From assembly GCF_965201005.1 (NCBI RefSeq), contig NZ_OZ241747.1, forward strand, positions 992,001-1,056,000: a stretch of 64,000 nucleotides of DNA. The letters run 5' to 3'. The notes beneath the pieces were generated by a model that saw only the letters and a list, made by a program, of their open reading frames with translations, did not search any database and was not told the DNA's origin. The stretch is from Mucilaginibacter_A sp965201005 (GTDB taxonomy: Bacteria > Bacteroidota > Bacteroidia > Sphingobacteriales > Sphingobacteriaceae). The position numbers and the translations under genes were made by a program. Positions 43,479-52,110 of the stretch are shown one piece after another; positions within the stretch are counted from its first letter, which is position 1; the number at the start of each line of letters is the position of its first letter.

Positions 43479-44294
43479 TTAAGTGTTTAAATGAACATGG
43501 ATATTTTTTGATGAAACCTGACCTTCGGCAAACCAGCGTTGTAGCAGGTAAATACACCCGGTAAGGTAAACAAAGCAGCAGGGAACCCACATAATGAGTC
43601 CGGCAGCCTGTTGGTCGGTAGTTGGTGAGATTTGCCAGGGATTAGCAGCACCCATAATCATGGCATTGCCCACATAATGATGATAAGTGGTTAGTGGGGC
43701 AAAGGTAATCAGTAAGCCTAACAAGGAACAGCTTACGCAGGCTGTAAATAAATACATTACACCTAACAATGGATGAACATGTAAACTTTTGTCAGGGCCA
43801 AATAACGGCCAACTAAAAATCATTCCGGCTAACAGCATACTACCCCCGTGTAGAAGTGGAACAGGGCTGAGCCAACTACTCATGTGCACAAAAGAAGCAT
43901 CAAATATCACCGGGATATGCCAGAACCACATTATAGCCACTCCACTAAACCATGCAAGCCAGCTATGCTTATTGAAAAAGCCAGACAAAAGGACTACAGT
44001 TTTGTCAGAGCCGGAAGATGCCGGAATACTCATCACCAGTAATGGCCCGCAAATAAGCAGCAGTATTACGTGGGTAATCATATGAGCACTAAAGTAATAG
44101 TGCATCCCTAAAAAGTGCAATGGCGAACATTCAGTTATTAGAAACAAAAACAGTGCAGAAAAAAATATAAGGTTACTTTTGTTATGTTTAAAACCTGATA
44201 GCCGGTAGTACATATAAGCTAAACCTACCGCAAGCAAAATAATCGCCGGATTAAAATGCCACTCCCATAAAATGGGTTTTGTTTGCATGATCAT
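43479..44294 (-). CDS. ctaG: Cytochrome c oxidase assembly protein, CtaG (caa3) family
   Basis: A 271-residue membrane protein with about seven helices of the caa3_CtaG family, needed for caa3 oxidase assembly (copper insertion at CuB in the relatives studied). The start ATG at 44294 overlaps the coxC stop as ATGA. A longer start at 44339 would run into coxC and lacks homology. Conserved His and Met residues lie in WHFNP, MHYYFSAHMITH and WFWHIPVIFD. A one-mismatch repeat word (43889-43900) is in the coding sequence as Asp-Ala-Ser-Phe-Val. Confidence 0.82.
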   Translation of the reverse strand: MIMQTKPILWEWHFNPAIILLAVGLAYMYYRLSGFKHNKSNLIFFSALFLFLITECSPLHFLGMHYYFSAHMITHVILLLICGPLLVMSIPASSGSDKTVVLLSGFFNKHSWLAWFSGVAIMWFWHIPVIFDASFVHMSSWLSPVPLLHGGSMLLAGMIFSWPLFGPDKSLHVHPLLGVMYLFTACVSCSLLGLLITFAPLTTYHHYVGNAMIMGAANPWQISPTTDQQAAGLIMWVPCCFVYLTGCIYLLQRWFAEGQVSSKNIHVHLNT

Positions 44295-44842
44295 ATAAAG
44301 TGAGGTGCTACGTAAACAATCAAAAAAACTACAGCCCATACTATATCCACAAAATGCCAGTAGATGCCTATCGTTTGAACGATATCAGATTTTTCATGGT
44401 TATAATCACCTAAAAAAGACAAACAGAGAATGATACTGATAATAACCAGCCCTGCAAAAACATGCAAGCCGTGAAATCCTGTAAGCGTAAAAAAACTGGT
44501 GCCGAATGAACTGCTGCTGATACTGACATGTGAATTAAGCAACTTCAAATATTCGCTGCCCTGCCCGAACAGGAAAACTATGCCCAAAATTAAAGTCATT
44601 ATCAGCCATAATTTAAAACGGTTTATTCGTCCATTTTCATAGTTGCTTTCTGCACGCCAGTAGGTAAAGCTACTGGCAAACAGAAGCATAGTAAAAATCC
44701 CGGTGCTTTTAATATCAAGGTGTTGGAGTAATTGTGTTTTAAAACCCGGGCCAAACGAGAAATAAACAAACGCCATTATCAGCGACAGGAAAAACATTGC
44801 CTCAGTGCCCACAACCAGTTTAATCATCAGTTTATTTCCCAT
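44291..44842 (-). CDS. coxC: Cytochrome c oxidase subunit III
   Basis: A 183-residue five-helix subunit. Conserved FFTLTGFHGLHVFAGL and the C-terminal YWHFVDIVWAVVFLIVYV define subunit III; two helices of the mitochondrial form are missing, as in bacterial caa3 enzymes. It supports proton uptake and stability of subunit I. The spacing to coxA is 11 bp. Confidence 0.9.
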   Translation of the reverse strand: MGNKLMIKLVVGTEAMFFLSLIMAFVYFSFGPGFKTQLLQHLDIKSTGIFTMLLFASSFTYWRAESNYENGRINRFKLWLIMTLILGIVFLFGQGSEYLKLLNSHVSISSSSFGTSFFTLTGFHGLHVFAGLVIISIILCLSFLGDYNHEKSDIVQTIGIYWHFVDIVWAVVFLIVYVAPHFI

Positions 44843-44853
44843 TTACAATACGA

Positions 44854-46524
44854 TTATTTATTTAAACGGTTCCAGTCTGCATCGTCCGGCCTTTTGTAGT
44901 CGCGGTAAGGCCGCGCACTTTTCACTGGCATTACAGTATCAAAATTTTTCAAGGCAGGCGGCGAAGACGTCATCCATTCCAAAGTATTGGCATCCCAGGG
45001 ATCTGCAGGTGCTTGATTGCCCGTACGGATAGCTTTTAAAATTATATAGATAAGCAATGCCACAGCAATTGCCATTAAAAATCCGCCTGCGGTTGAAATC
45101 AGGTTCAATATGCCCCAGCCAGGTAAATCAGGATAAGTATAAACCCGGCGCGGCATCCCCATAACACCCAAAGCATGTTGCACAAGGAAAGTAAGATTGA
45201 ACCCTGCCACCATCAGCCAGAAAAACCATCGGCTCAAATGCTCATCCAGCATCTTGCCGCTCATTTTCGGAAACCAATAAAATAAACCGGAAAACAGGCC
45301 GAACAAACTTCCTCCGATAAATACATAATGGAGATGTGCAACCACATAATAAGTATCAGTTAGTTGCCAATCAATAGGTACAATGGCAAACGATACGCCG
45401 CTCAGGCCTCCGATAGTAAACTCCACCAGGAAAGCAATGGCAAACAGCATAGAAACCCGGAAACGGATAGCACCGCCATACATTGTGGCCAGCCAGTTAA
45501 ATATTTTGACACCGGTAGGTACACCGATCAGCAGGCTGCTGGCCGCAAAAAAGCTGTTTACAGTATTGCCAAGGCCTGTGGCAAACATATGATGCACCCA
45601 TACACCGAAGGCCAGTAAGGCAATAGCAATGCCCGAACCCACAATGAAAGCATAGCCATATATAGGTTTGCGACTGTACACCGGAAATACCTCGGAAAAA
45701 ATGCCGAATATAGGAAGGATAAGGATATATACCTCCGGGTGCCCGAACAGCCAGAACAAATGCTGCCATAATATAGCCGAACCCCCGCTGGTGGCACTGA
45801 AAAAGTGGGCATGGAGTTGCCGGTCAAGCAACAGCATAATTAGCGCGGCGTTGAGCGATGGAAAAGCCGCCAGCACTAAAAAAGAGTTGATCAATATCAT
45901 CCATACAAATAACGGTAACTGTTTAAGGCTCATAGAACTGACCCTGTATTTAAGTATCGTGACGATAAAGTTGACAGAAGCTGTTACCGTACCAATTCCG
46001 GCAAAAAGCAGCCCCATGCAATAATAATCAATGCCCTGAGTAGAGGAATAATTAAACTGGTTAAGCGGCGCATAATTAAACCATCCTGCATCAGGTGCAC
46101 CACCTGCTATGAAACTGAAATAAAGAAGGCCGCCGCCAAAAAAAGTTGACCACAAGCTAAAAGCATTTAACCTTGGGAAAGCCATATCATTTGCCCCGAT
46201 CATCAGCGGCAGTAAATAAGTTGCAAAGCCGAATATTGCCGGGGTCAGCACAAAAAATATCATGGTGGTGCCATGCATGGTAAACAACTGATTGTAAATT
46301 TCCGGTGCTACCAGGTGGTTGTTAGGTATAGCCAATTGCAGCCGTACTATCAATATCTCTATACCGCCTACAATTAGGAACAACACGGAAAGCCACAGGT
46401 ACATGGTGCCGATTTGTTTATGGTCAACAGACGAAATCCATTGCAAAAGCCCTTGACTGCTGCTGAGGCTCAAATCAGGAATAGGCTGATCCGGTTCCGG
46501 TACTTCTAAATATCCTTCTTTCAT
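44854..46524 (-). CDS. coxA: Cytochrome c oxidase subunit I
   Basis: A 556-residue 12-helix subunit holding heme a, heme a3 and CuB. The CuB-ligand His with its crosslinked Tyr lies in FGHPEVYI, whose Glu marks the A1 proton-channel class, and HHMF gives the other CuB histidines. The heme ligands are in YYVVAHLHYVF and the N-terminal FTMHGTTMIFF region. It reduces O2 to water. The stop-start overlap with coxB is 1 bp. All catalytic residues expected are visible. Confidence 0.95.
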   Translation of the reverse strand: MKEGYLEVPEPDQPIPDLSLSSSQGLLQWISSVDHKQIGTMYLWLSVLFLIVGGIEILIVRLQLAIPNNHLVAPEIYNQLFTMHGTTMIFFVLTPAIFGFATYLLPLMIGANDMAFPRLNAFSLWSTFFGGGLLYFSFIAGGAPDAGWFNYAPLNQFNYSSTQGIDYYCMGLLFAGIGTVTASVNFIVTILKYRVSSMSLKQLPLFVWMILINSFLVLAAFPSLNAALIMLLLDRQLHAHFFSATSGGSAILWQHLFWLFGHPEVYILILPIFGIFSEVFPVYSRKPIYGYAFIVGSGIAIALLAFGVWVHHMFATGLGNTVNSFFAASSLLIGVPTGVKIFNWLATMYGGAIRFRVSMLFAIAFLVEFTIGGLSGVSFAIVPIDWQLTDTYYVVAHLHYVFIGGSLFGLFSGLFYWFPKMSGKMLDEHLSRWFFWLMVAGFNLTFLVQHALGVMGMPRRVYTYPDLPGWGILNLISTAGGFLMAIAVALLIYIILKAIRTGNQAPADPWDANTLEWMTSSPPALKNFDTVMPVKSARPYRDYKRPDDADWNRLNK

Positions 46525-47483
46525 TATTTCAGGTGCGACAAGTAAGCGGTTAATGCACGTAAACTATCTCTGCCAAAAATAAAGCGTGGCATGTTGGCAC
46601 CTGGCTTAACTTTCTGTGGGTCTGATAACCAGCGGTATAAGTTTTCCGGATTATTGGCCATTAAGCCAGTTAGCATTGTGGTGCGGCTGCCAAAATGAGT
46701 AAGGTCAGGACCCTGCAAACCCTTTGCGCCACTGCCGTTAATGCTGTGGCAACTGCTGCACGAAGCATTAACAAACAAAGCCTGACCTGCTTTGGCCATA
46801 GAATCTGTAGGTGCTTTCCCGGCAAGTGCGTTGGCAGCAAGCCAACGCTTGTAATCAACAGGCTGCTGGGCCACTACCCGGATACGCATCCAGGCGTGCT
46901 GCTGCCCGCAAAACTCACTGCAAGCCCCTTCATAAATGCCTGGTTTATTAATTGTTACCCATAAATAATTAGTTACTCCTGGGATCATATCCATTTTACC
47001 GCCTAAAGCCGGTACCCACCAGTCATGTATCACATCTGCTGCATTTAATTGCAACAACAATTGCCGCCCAACAGGTAAATGTATTTCGTTAGCGGCTGTA
47101 ACTTTCGCTGCCGGGTAATCGGCCTGCCACCACCATTGATGACCGGTGATGATAACATCCGGTTTCCGATTATCGCGGGCTGGCAACACGGCACTCATCA
47201 CGCTTAACGACCAGAAGAAAAAACCAATAACCAATAGCATTGGGATACCTATCATCAGCATTTCAAGCTTACGGTTGCCGCCTGTTTGTTTAGGTTCGGC
47301 TGTACCGGTTTTGGCCCTAAATTTAACAGGAATATAAACAGAAAGAACAACTACCAGCAACATAACGGCCGAAGAAGCCCAGATGAAACCATTGGTCAGC
47401 CCTTTTATTTTTTCTGCCTGCGGCGACGCAGAATCAAAAATAGTTTGTGCATTGTGCAACAAGACATTATATAACACGCCCAT
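46524..47483 (-). CDS. coxB: Cytochrome c oxidase subunit II with fused cytochrome c (caa3 type)
   Basis: A 319-residue subunit if begun at ATG 47483; the frame also allows a TTG at 47498. Two helices (about 32-52, 77-97) precede the CuA cupredoxin domain with ligands H153, C188, E190, C192, H196 and M199. A C-terminal cytochrome c domain with C242-SSCH follows, which defines a caa3 oxidase. It accepts electrons from the bc complex encoded in the same operon and passes them to subunit I. It is the first gene of the operon. Confidence 0.93.
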   Translation of the reverse strand: MGVLYNVLLHNAQTIFDSASPQAEKIKGLTNGFIWASSAVMLLVVVLSVYIPVKFRAKTGTAEPKQTGGNRKLEMLMIGIPMLLVIGFFFWSLSVMSAVLPARDNRKPDVIITGHQWWWQADYPAAKVTAANEIHLPVGRQLLLQLNAADVIHDWWVPALGGKMDMIPGVTNYLWVTINKPGIYEGACSEFCGQQHAWMRIRVVAQQPVDYKRWLAANALAGKAPTDSMAKAGQALFVNASCSSCHSINGSGAKGLQGPDLTHFGSRTTMLTGLMANNPENLYRWLSDPQKVKPGANMPRFIFGRDSLRALTAYLSHLK

Positions 47484-47735
47484 CAGTTTGATTTCCAATT
47501 TGATTTGGCCATTAGCGTTAGATTATTTAGTGAAAAGTTTTAAAAAAAGTACCGGTAAATGTTATTTGTTTAAACCGCTAAAAAGAATGTATGGACTTGT
47601 CCGATGAGTTAAATGTACAACAAGGTACAAACAAAATTCATTAAGTTAATGAATATAAAATTTATTTTTATTCAATATGTTTTCAAAACAGATTGTGTAT
47701 AAGAATTATTACACAATAACCTGTATGGCATTACT
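47484..47735. other. Upstream region of the respiratory operon
   Basis: AT-rich DNA that must hold the coxB promoter. I see no certain boxes. No gene is supported here. Confidence 0.3.
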
Positions 47736-47882
47736 GATCTGTTTGAACTTCGTTCAAAAACTTTCTGTGCTTCTTTTACAGCCTAAAATTTGGCAGGTTT
47801 TTCTATCTGCAACAATTATAAAAACAAAATTTACCGGTATAAAAGAAGCATCGTCGATTTAATACCTAAATTTAAACAGACT
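47736..47882. repeat. Palindromic repeat unit, first of three
   Basis: GTGCTTCTTTTACAGCCTA (from 47767) pairs with GTATAAAAGAAGCAT (ending 47851). The outer arms are ATCTGTTTGAACTTCG and AAATTTAAACAGAC. Confidence 0.87.
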
Positions 47883-47889
47883 ATCTAAT

Positions 47890-48032
47890 TTCATTTAAAA
47901 CTTTACATGCTTCTTTTACCACATAAAATTTGGTGAGTGTTATGGATTTTACTATCGGCAATAATCAAAGGGCAAAAATCAGGCAGTAAAAGAAGTATTA
48001 TAAACCCGTCAACATAAAATTGAACAGCTTCT
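47890..48032. repeat. Palindromic repeat unit, second of three
   Basis: ATGCTTCTTTTACCACATA (from 47907) pairs with CAGTAAAAGAAGTAT (ending 47998). The outer arms are TTTCATTTAAAAC and AATTGAACAGC. Confidence 0.85.
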
Positions 48033-48140
48033 TAAAATTGGATAAAATCCTGCTTTTTTCTTTGATCTAAAATTCCAATTCAAGAACAATTTTAAGGCGA
48101 TAAAAGAAGTATTCAAATTGTACTATAATTTTTACAAAAT
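48033..48140. repeat. Degenerate palindromic repeat unit, third of three
   Basis: A decayed left word CCTGCTTTTTTC (48049-48060), followed by TTTGATCTAAAATTCC, faces TAAAAGAAGTAT (48101-48112). Confidence 0.7.
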
Positions 48141-48418
48141 TTCAGAAGTATAAATTTTGTAAAAACACTGGTTTTTTTTGGTGCTCCTGTTGCGGATCAT
48201 AAAAAAGTTTGTATATTAGAAACCGATTTAATTTGTGTTGTTAATTGCATCTAAATTAACTTCTGTTTTAAGCTGATACACGTCATTAATTGTAGCTCGT
48301 TTTCTGATGTAAGTTACAATTAATCAGCCCTTTTTATTTTATAAAAAAATTTACGTGCAGCTCGAACAAAACATTTTAAATTCTGTTTAATCACATAATC
48401 TTTCAGTACATACAACAC
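48141..48418. other. Gene-free leader region before the glycosyltransferase gene
   Basis: AT-rich DNA of 278 bp. It probably contains the promoter of the downstream gene (a TAATTTGTG-like box near 48228), but no regulatory structure is clear. Confidence 0.3.
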
Positions 48419-49555
48419 ATGAAAAAATTACCAGCAAACCTGCTTTGCCTTTCGCACCTTAGATGGGATTTTGTTTATCAACGCCCACAACATTTATTGA
48501 CCCGTTTTTCTGAAATATTCAATACTTATTTTTTAGAAGAACCCATGCACGATGCGAAAGATGATGCTTATTTGGATATATCCAAAAGGTTGCCAAACTT
48601 GTGGGTTGTTGTACCGCATATCCAATCCGGATTATCCAAGGCTGAAGAAAAGCTGGTGATGAAACAATTGATGGACAATTTTATGGAAAATGAAGATGGC
48701 GAAGATTTCCTGTTTTGGTATTATACGCCAATGGCCTTGTCTTTTACAGAACAATTAAACCCGGGTTTAATTGTTTACGATTGCATGGACGAACTGTCTT
48801 TGTTTAAAAACGCACCGGCCGAATTGAAAGATTTGGAGAAAAGGTTGATGGCAAAATCTGATGTTGTGTTTACAGGCGGCCAGTCTTTATACGAAGCCAA
48901 AAAACATCAACACGCCAACATTCATGCTTTCCCAAGCAGTATTGACAGAAAGCATTTTATAAAAGCAAGGACAAACAAAGTTCAGCCAGAAGATCAAAAA
49001 AATATTTCCAACCCTAAACTTGGGTTTTATGGTGTGATCGATGAACGTTTTGACATTGAGTTAATTGGTAAAATTGCAAATGCACGTCCAACCTGGCAAT
49101 TTATGCTGATTGGCCCGGTTGTAAAAATAAACCGTGACCATTTGCCAAAAAACCCAAACATACATTATCTGGGCCAGAAAAATTATGAACAACTTCCGCA
49201 ATATTTGTCCGTTTGGGATGTAGCTTTAATCCCGTTTGTGCTGAATGATTCTACAAAATTTATCAGCCCGACAAAAACACCAGAATATTTATCAGCCGGA
49301 AAGCCCGTTGTATCTACCGCAATCCGCGATGTGGTTAATCCTTATGGTAAAAACAAACTGGTTCATATTGGTGCTACTGCAGAAGATTTTATTGAAGCAA
49401 TTGAATATGAATTGGCCAATAAGAACGATAAAAAATGGTTGGCCAAAGTTGATGCTTTTTTAAGTGAAAATTCTTGGGACAATACTTGTGCAAACATGAT
49501 TACTTGTATCCAAAATTCGATTAAAGACAAACAAAAGATTTCTATCGCAAGTTAA
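48419..49555 (+). CDS. GT-B fold glycosyltransferase
   Basis: A 378-residue protein. The N-terminal RWDFVYQRPQHLL (about 16-28) and C-terminal SPTKTPEYLSAGKPVVST (about 283-300), with the E-x7-E region, resemble GT4/WcaK-like sugar transferases. It would move an activated sugar to a cell-surface or exopolysaccharide acceptor. No neighbouring polysaccharide genes were seen, so the acceptor is unknown. A strong terminator follows at once. The gene has no signal peptide, as expected for a cytoplasmic enzyme. Confidence 0.8.
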   Translation: MKKLPANLLCLSHLRWDFVYQRPQHLLTRFSEIFNTYFLEEPMHDAKDDAYLDISKRLPNLWVVVPHIQSGLSKAEEKLVMKQLMDNFMENEDGEDFLFWYYTPMALSFTEQLNPGLIVYDCMDELSLFKNAPAELKDLEKRLMAKSDVVFTGGQSLYEAKKHQHANIHAFPSSIDRKHFIKARTNKVQPEDQKNISNPKLGFYGVIDERFDIELIGKIANARPTWQFMLIGPVVKINRDHLPKNPNIHYLGQKNYEQLPQYLSVWDVALIPFVLNDSTKFISPTKTPEYLSAGKPVVSTAIRDVVNPYGKNKLVHIGATAEDFIEAIEYELANKNDKKWLAKVDAFLSENSWDNTCANMITCIQNSIKDKQKISIAS

Positions 49556-49574
49556 TACTTGGATGTCCAACTTC

Positions 49575-49612
49575 AAAAAAAGTGCTGATGTTAAATCGTT
49601 GGCACTTTTTTT
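49575..49612 (+). terminator. Rho-independent terminator of the glycosyltransferase gene
   Basis: AAAAAAAGTGC pairs with GCACTTTTTTT around a 16-nt loop, giving a U-rich tail. A sister-word copy, TAAAAACAGCAT, follows at 49636-49647. Confidence 0.8.
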
Positions 49613-49765
49613 ATATCATGATGATTTTTATGTGCTAAAAACAGCATTGTTGATGCAATTAACTTTCATTTGATAATAAATTTAATCGATACAAGTCAAA
49701 CTATATTTATTGCAGATAGTTAGAAACTCATATAAAGAAAAATATCAAATTTAGAAAAATAAGTT

Positions 49766-50215
49766 ATGAGCTTGGATCAAAAATTAATCGGCAGTTTGGG
49801 ACATTTAGTAACCATTGGCGTAGATGGCGAAGAAGGTTATCAAAAAGCAGCAGAAATGGTGAGCAACAAAAACCTACTGGCGCAATTTGAGCAGTTATCA
49901 ACCGCGCGTAATATTCAGGCAGAAGCAATCCGGAATTATATGAGTGACCATGGTGTAGAAAAACCTGCTCACGAAGGTGGTTTCGGCGGTACTTTGCACC
50001 GTGCATGGCTGGATGTTAAAGGAACCTTGTCCAACCGCAGCGATAGTGTTTCTATCTCAAGTTGTTTAACCGGTGATGAGGCCGCGGTGAAAGCCTATCA
50101 GGAAGTTTTGGATGAACCAAATTTACCTGCCGATCTGCAAAAATTGTTAACAGAACATTTGCAGGATTTGAAAACAGATGTTCAGAACCTGGAAATAGCT
50201 GCTAAAGAAAGTTAA
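49766..50215 (+). CDS. PA2169-type four-helix-bundle protein (DUF2383)
   Basis: A 149-residue all-helical protein of the PA2169/DUF2383 family, a ferritin-like four-helix bundle without clear di-iron ligands. The typical N-terminal region LGHLVTIGVDGEEGYQKAAE and the C-terminal LQKLLTEHLQDLKTD helix are present. Such proteins are often induced in stationary phase or stress; the molecular role is unknown. The gene is single, and a palindromic repeat begins right after the stop. Confidence 0.82.
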   Translation: MSLDQKLIGSLGHLVTIGVDGEEGYQKAAEMVSNKNLLAQFEQLSTARNIQAEAIRNYMSDHGVEKPAHEGGFGGTLHRAWLDVKGTLSNRSDSVSISSCLTGDEAAVKAYQEVLDEPNLPADLQKLLTEHLQDLKTDVQNLEIAAKES

Positions 50216-50216
50216 A

Positions 50217-50369
50217 GCCTGTTTAAGCTTGATCAAGAATATTTCGATGCTTCTTTTACCACCTAAATTTTGGTGGTTTTTTTATGAGATTTTTTCATCG
50301 GCAAAAAGCAAAATTTACAGGCATAAAAGAAGTATTACATTGCTTGTCGACAGAAATTTAAACAAGCTT
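50217..50369. repeat. Palindromic repeat unit filling a convergent gap
   Basis: AGCCTGTTTAAGC (50217 on), ATGCTTCTTTTACCACCTA (from 50247), GCATAAAAGAAGTAT (ending 50335) and GAAATTTAAACAAGC. The unit fills the whole space between the PA2169-type gene and tdk. Confidence 0.9.
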
Positions 50370-50963
50370 TTAGCTGGCGTTAACGCTTTTGCCAAGCAAA
50401 AAACAATGTCTGCAGCGAGGTTCATAACTTTCTTTTTCGCCCAGTAAAATCTTGGTGTCATTTTCGATCAGCCGATAAGAATACAATGCCTGCTGGCCGC
50501 AAATCACACAAACCGCGTGTACTTTGGTCACAGATTCGGCCATGGCCATAATTGCCGGGAGCGGCCCAAATGGTTTTCCGGAATAATCCATATCCAAACC
50601 GGCCACAATCACCCGGATGCCTTTGTTGGCCAGTTTGTTGCAAACATCCGGCAATTCGTTGTCAAAAAACTGCGCTTCATCAATACCAACAATTTGCGCG
50701 TTGCTGCCTAAAAGCAGGATAGAAGAAGCATTATCAACAGGCGTGGAAGGTATGGCGTTGGCATTGTGCGAAACAATTGCCGTTTCATCGTAGCGCGTAT
50801 CCGTTTTGGGTTTAAAAATCTCTACCGAAAGCCTGGCAATTTGCGCGCGTTTTAACCTGCGGATCAGTTCTTCTGTTTTACCGGAAAACATGGAGCCGCA
50901 AATCACTTCAATGCTTCCGCCGTGTTCGCTTTTTCTTCTGAAAACCTCTTCGTTAAACAACAT
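50370..50963 (-). CDS. tdk: Thymidine kinase
   Basis: A 197-residue type II thymidine kinase for the salvage pathway. P-loop GSMFSGKTEEL (about 23-33), DEAQFF (about 95-100) and the zinc-binding CVICGQQALYSYR with a later CRHC pair are present. The YRL segment contacts the thymine base. The gene is monocistronic and divergent from the unknown gene at 51050. A one-mismatch word, TAGAAGAAGCAT, is in the coding sequence at 50720-50731. Confidence 0.93.
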   Translation of the reverse strand: MLFNEEVFRRKSEHGGSIEVICGSMFSGKTEELIRRLKRAQIARLSVEIFKPKTDTRYDETAIVSHNANAIPSTPVDNASSILLLGSNAQIVGIDEAQFFDNELPDVCNKLANKGIRVIVAGLDMDYSGKPFGPLPAIMAMAESVTKVHAVCVICGQQALYSYRLIENDTKILLGEKESYEPRCRHCFLLGKSVNAS

Positions 50964-51049
50964 TTATAATGTTCTTGTGCGGGTTCAATATCAGAATTTA
51001 ATCTTATTTTCGAGATTTGATTTATCAACATCTTCTACAAAATTGGCTT

Positions 51050-52030
51050 ATGAACCGGCAGGAAATATTGAAAAAAATTGGTGGTATAATTGCTGAACTG
51101 AAAGACCAGCACACTTATTTGAATGCGGCAGAAAATGGTTTAAATGATCTGGAATTAGAGCTTTTTTTGGCAAATGCCCATTTTCTGACAGATCATATCA
51201 ATATTTTGCAGAAAATAAACCATCAGCCGACAGCAGTTTCTTTACCGCTTGCAAAGCCCGTACTACAGTTGGAAGAAGTGCCTCAAAAACCAACAGTCCC
51301 GGATTATTTTGCCGAACAGGATTTGCCTAAAGCAGAAGACCCCGTTGAGCCTGATACACCGAGTGCAGAAATAATTGAACCGTCTTTAGAGGAAATTTTG
51401 CCTGTAAAAGAAGCTATTATTTTACCTGAAACAATGCCGTTGGAAGAAGCTGATTTGCAGATACAGGAAGTTCCGATTATGCCGGAAGCCTTGCCGCAAA
51501 CCAAACCGGAAGAAAGCCCGGAAGCCGATGCTTCTTTTATGGGGCAAAATTTGGCAACACCCGATTTTCTGGAAGAAGGTTTTGAATTGAACGACGCTCC
51601 GGCAGGACATTATACGGCCAGGCCGGAAACGGTTTCGTTAGATACAAAGCCGGAAATGGCTTCAGATTTTAGCATTTCATCCGGCCACGGAACAAAAAGC
51701 AGTACAGAACCTGCATTTTTAACTTTAAACGATCGGATTGCTGCCCAGAACGGCTTGGATCAAATTAAATCAAAGCCAGACAATCAGCCCAAAACCGTTC
51801 AGGATCTGCAATCCATAATCAACTTAAACGATAAACTGCTTTTTGTAAAAGAACTGTTTAACGGTTATAATTTGGCTTACGCTGAGGCGATCAACATTTT
51901 AAACAGGTACAATAATTTTGAGCAGGCGGAAAATTTCCTGAAGCAAAATTATATGCAAAAAAACAACTGGAAAGATAAACCGCTCACTTCAGAAAAATTT
52001 ATGGATTTGCTGCGGAGAAGGTTTGCTTAA
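51050..52030 (+). CDS. Protein of unknown function with disordered middle and helical ends
   Basis: A 326-residue protein begun at ATG 51050 (an in-frame start 11 codons earlier lies in tdk's upstream region and is less likely). The N-terminal 50 residues look like a helical hairpin (LKDQHTYLNAAENGLNDLELEL). A Pro/Glu-rich, probably disordered region (about 60-215) follows, then a compact helical domain (about 230-326) ending KFMDLLRRRFA. I recognise no named family and no signal peptide. An exact word at 51528, followed by TGGGGCAAAATTTGG, lies in the linker as Asp-Ala-Ser-Phe-Met. Confidence 0.65.
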   Translation: MNRQEILKKIGGIIAELKDQHTYLNAAENGLNDLELELFLANAHFLTDHINILQKINHQPTAVSLPLAKPVLQLEEVPQKPTVPDYFAEQDLPKAEDPVEPDTPSAEIIEPSLEEILPVKEAIILPETMPLEEADLQIQEVPIMPEALPQTKPEESPEADASFMGQNLATPDFLEEGFELNDAPAGHYTARPETVSLDTKPEMASDFSISSGHGTKSSTEPAFLTLNDRIAAQNGLDQIKSKPDNQPKTVQDLQSIINLNDKLLFVKELFNGYNLAYAEAINILNRYNNFEQAENFLKQNYMQKNNWKDKPLTSEKFMDLLRRRFA

Positions 52031-52083
52031 AATTGATAGCTGTCGGTTTTTAGCAATCAGCAATCAACTTTCAGTAAGAACGG

Positions 52084-52095
52084 ATGCTTCTTTTA
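52084..52095. repeat. Single copy of ATGCTTCTTTTA between convergent genes
   Basis: The word, followed by TCAGGTAAAAATTGG, is a full left half-unit but no right half is present. Confidence 0.8.
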
Positions 52096-52110
52096 TCAGG
52101 TAAAAATTGG

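Noticed and set aside
47677..47862. A 61-codon frame in the gap before the glycosyltransferase gene
   Set aside because: It runs through a palindromic repeat unit and has no homology.
2649..50369. All palindromic units as ordinary rho-independent terminators
   Set aside because: The inner arms are usually 40-85 bp apart, no T run follows most of them, and several lie upstream of genes or beside a separate good terminator (30500-30537, 49575-49612).
371..52095. The repeats as a CRISPR array
   Set aside because: Copies are scattered over the whole window as inverted pairs, not direct repeats with regular spacers, and no cas gene is present.
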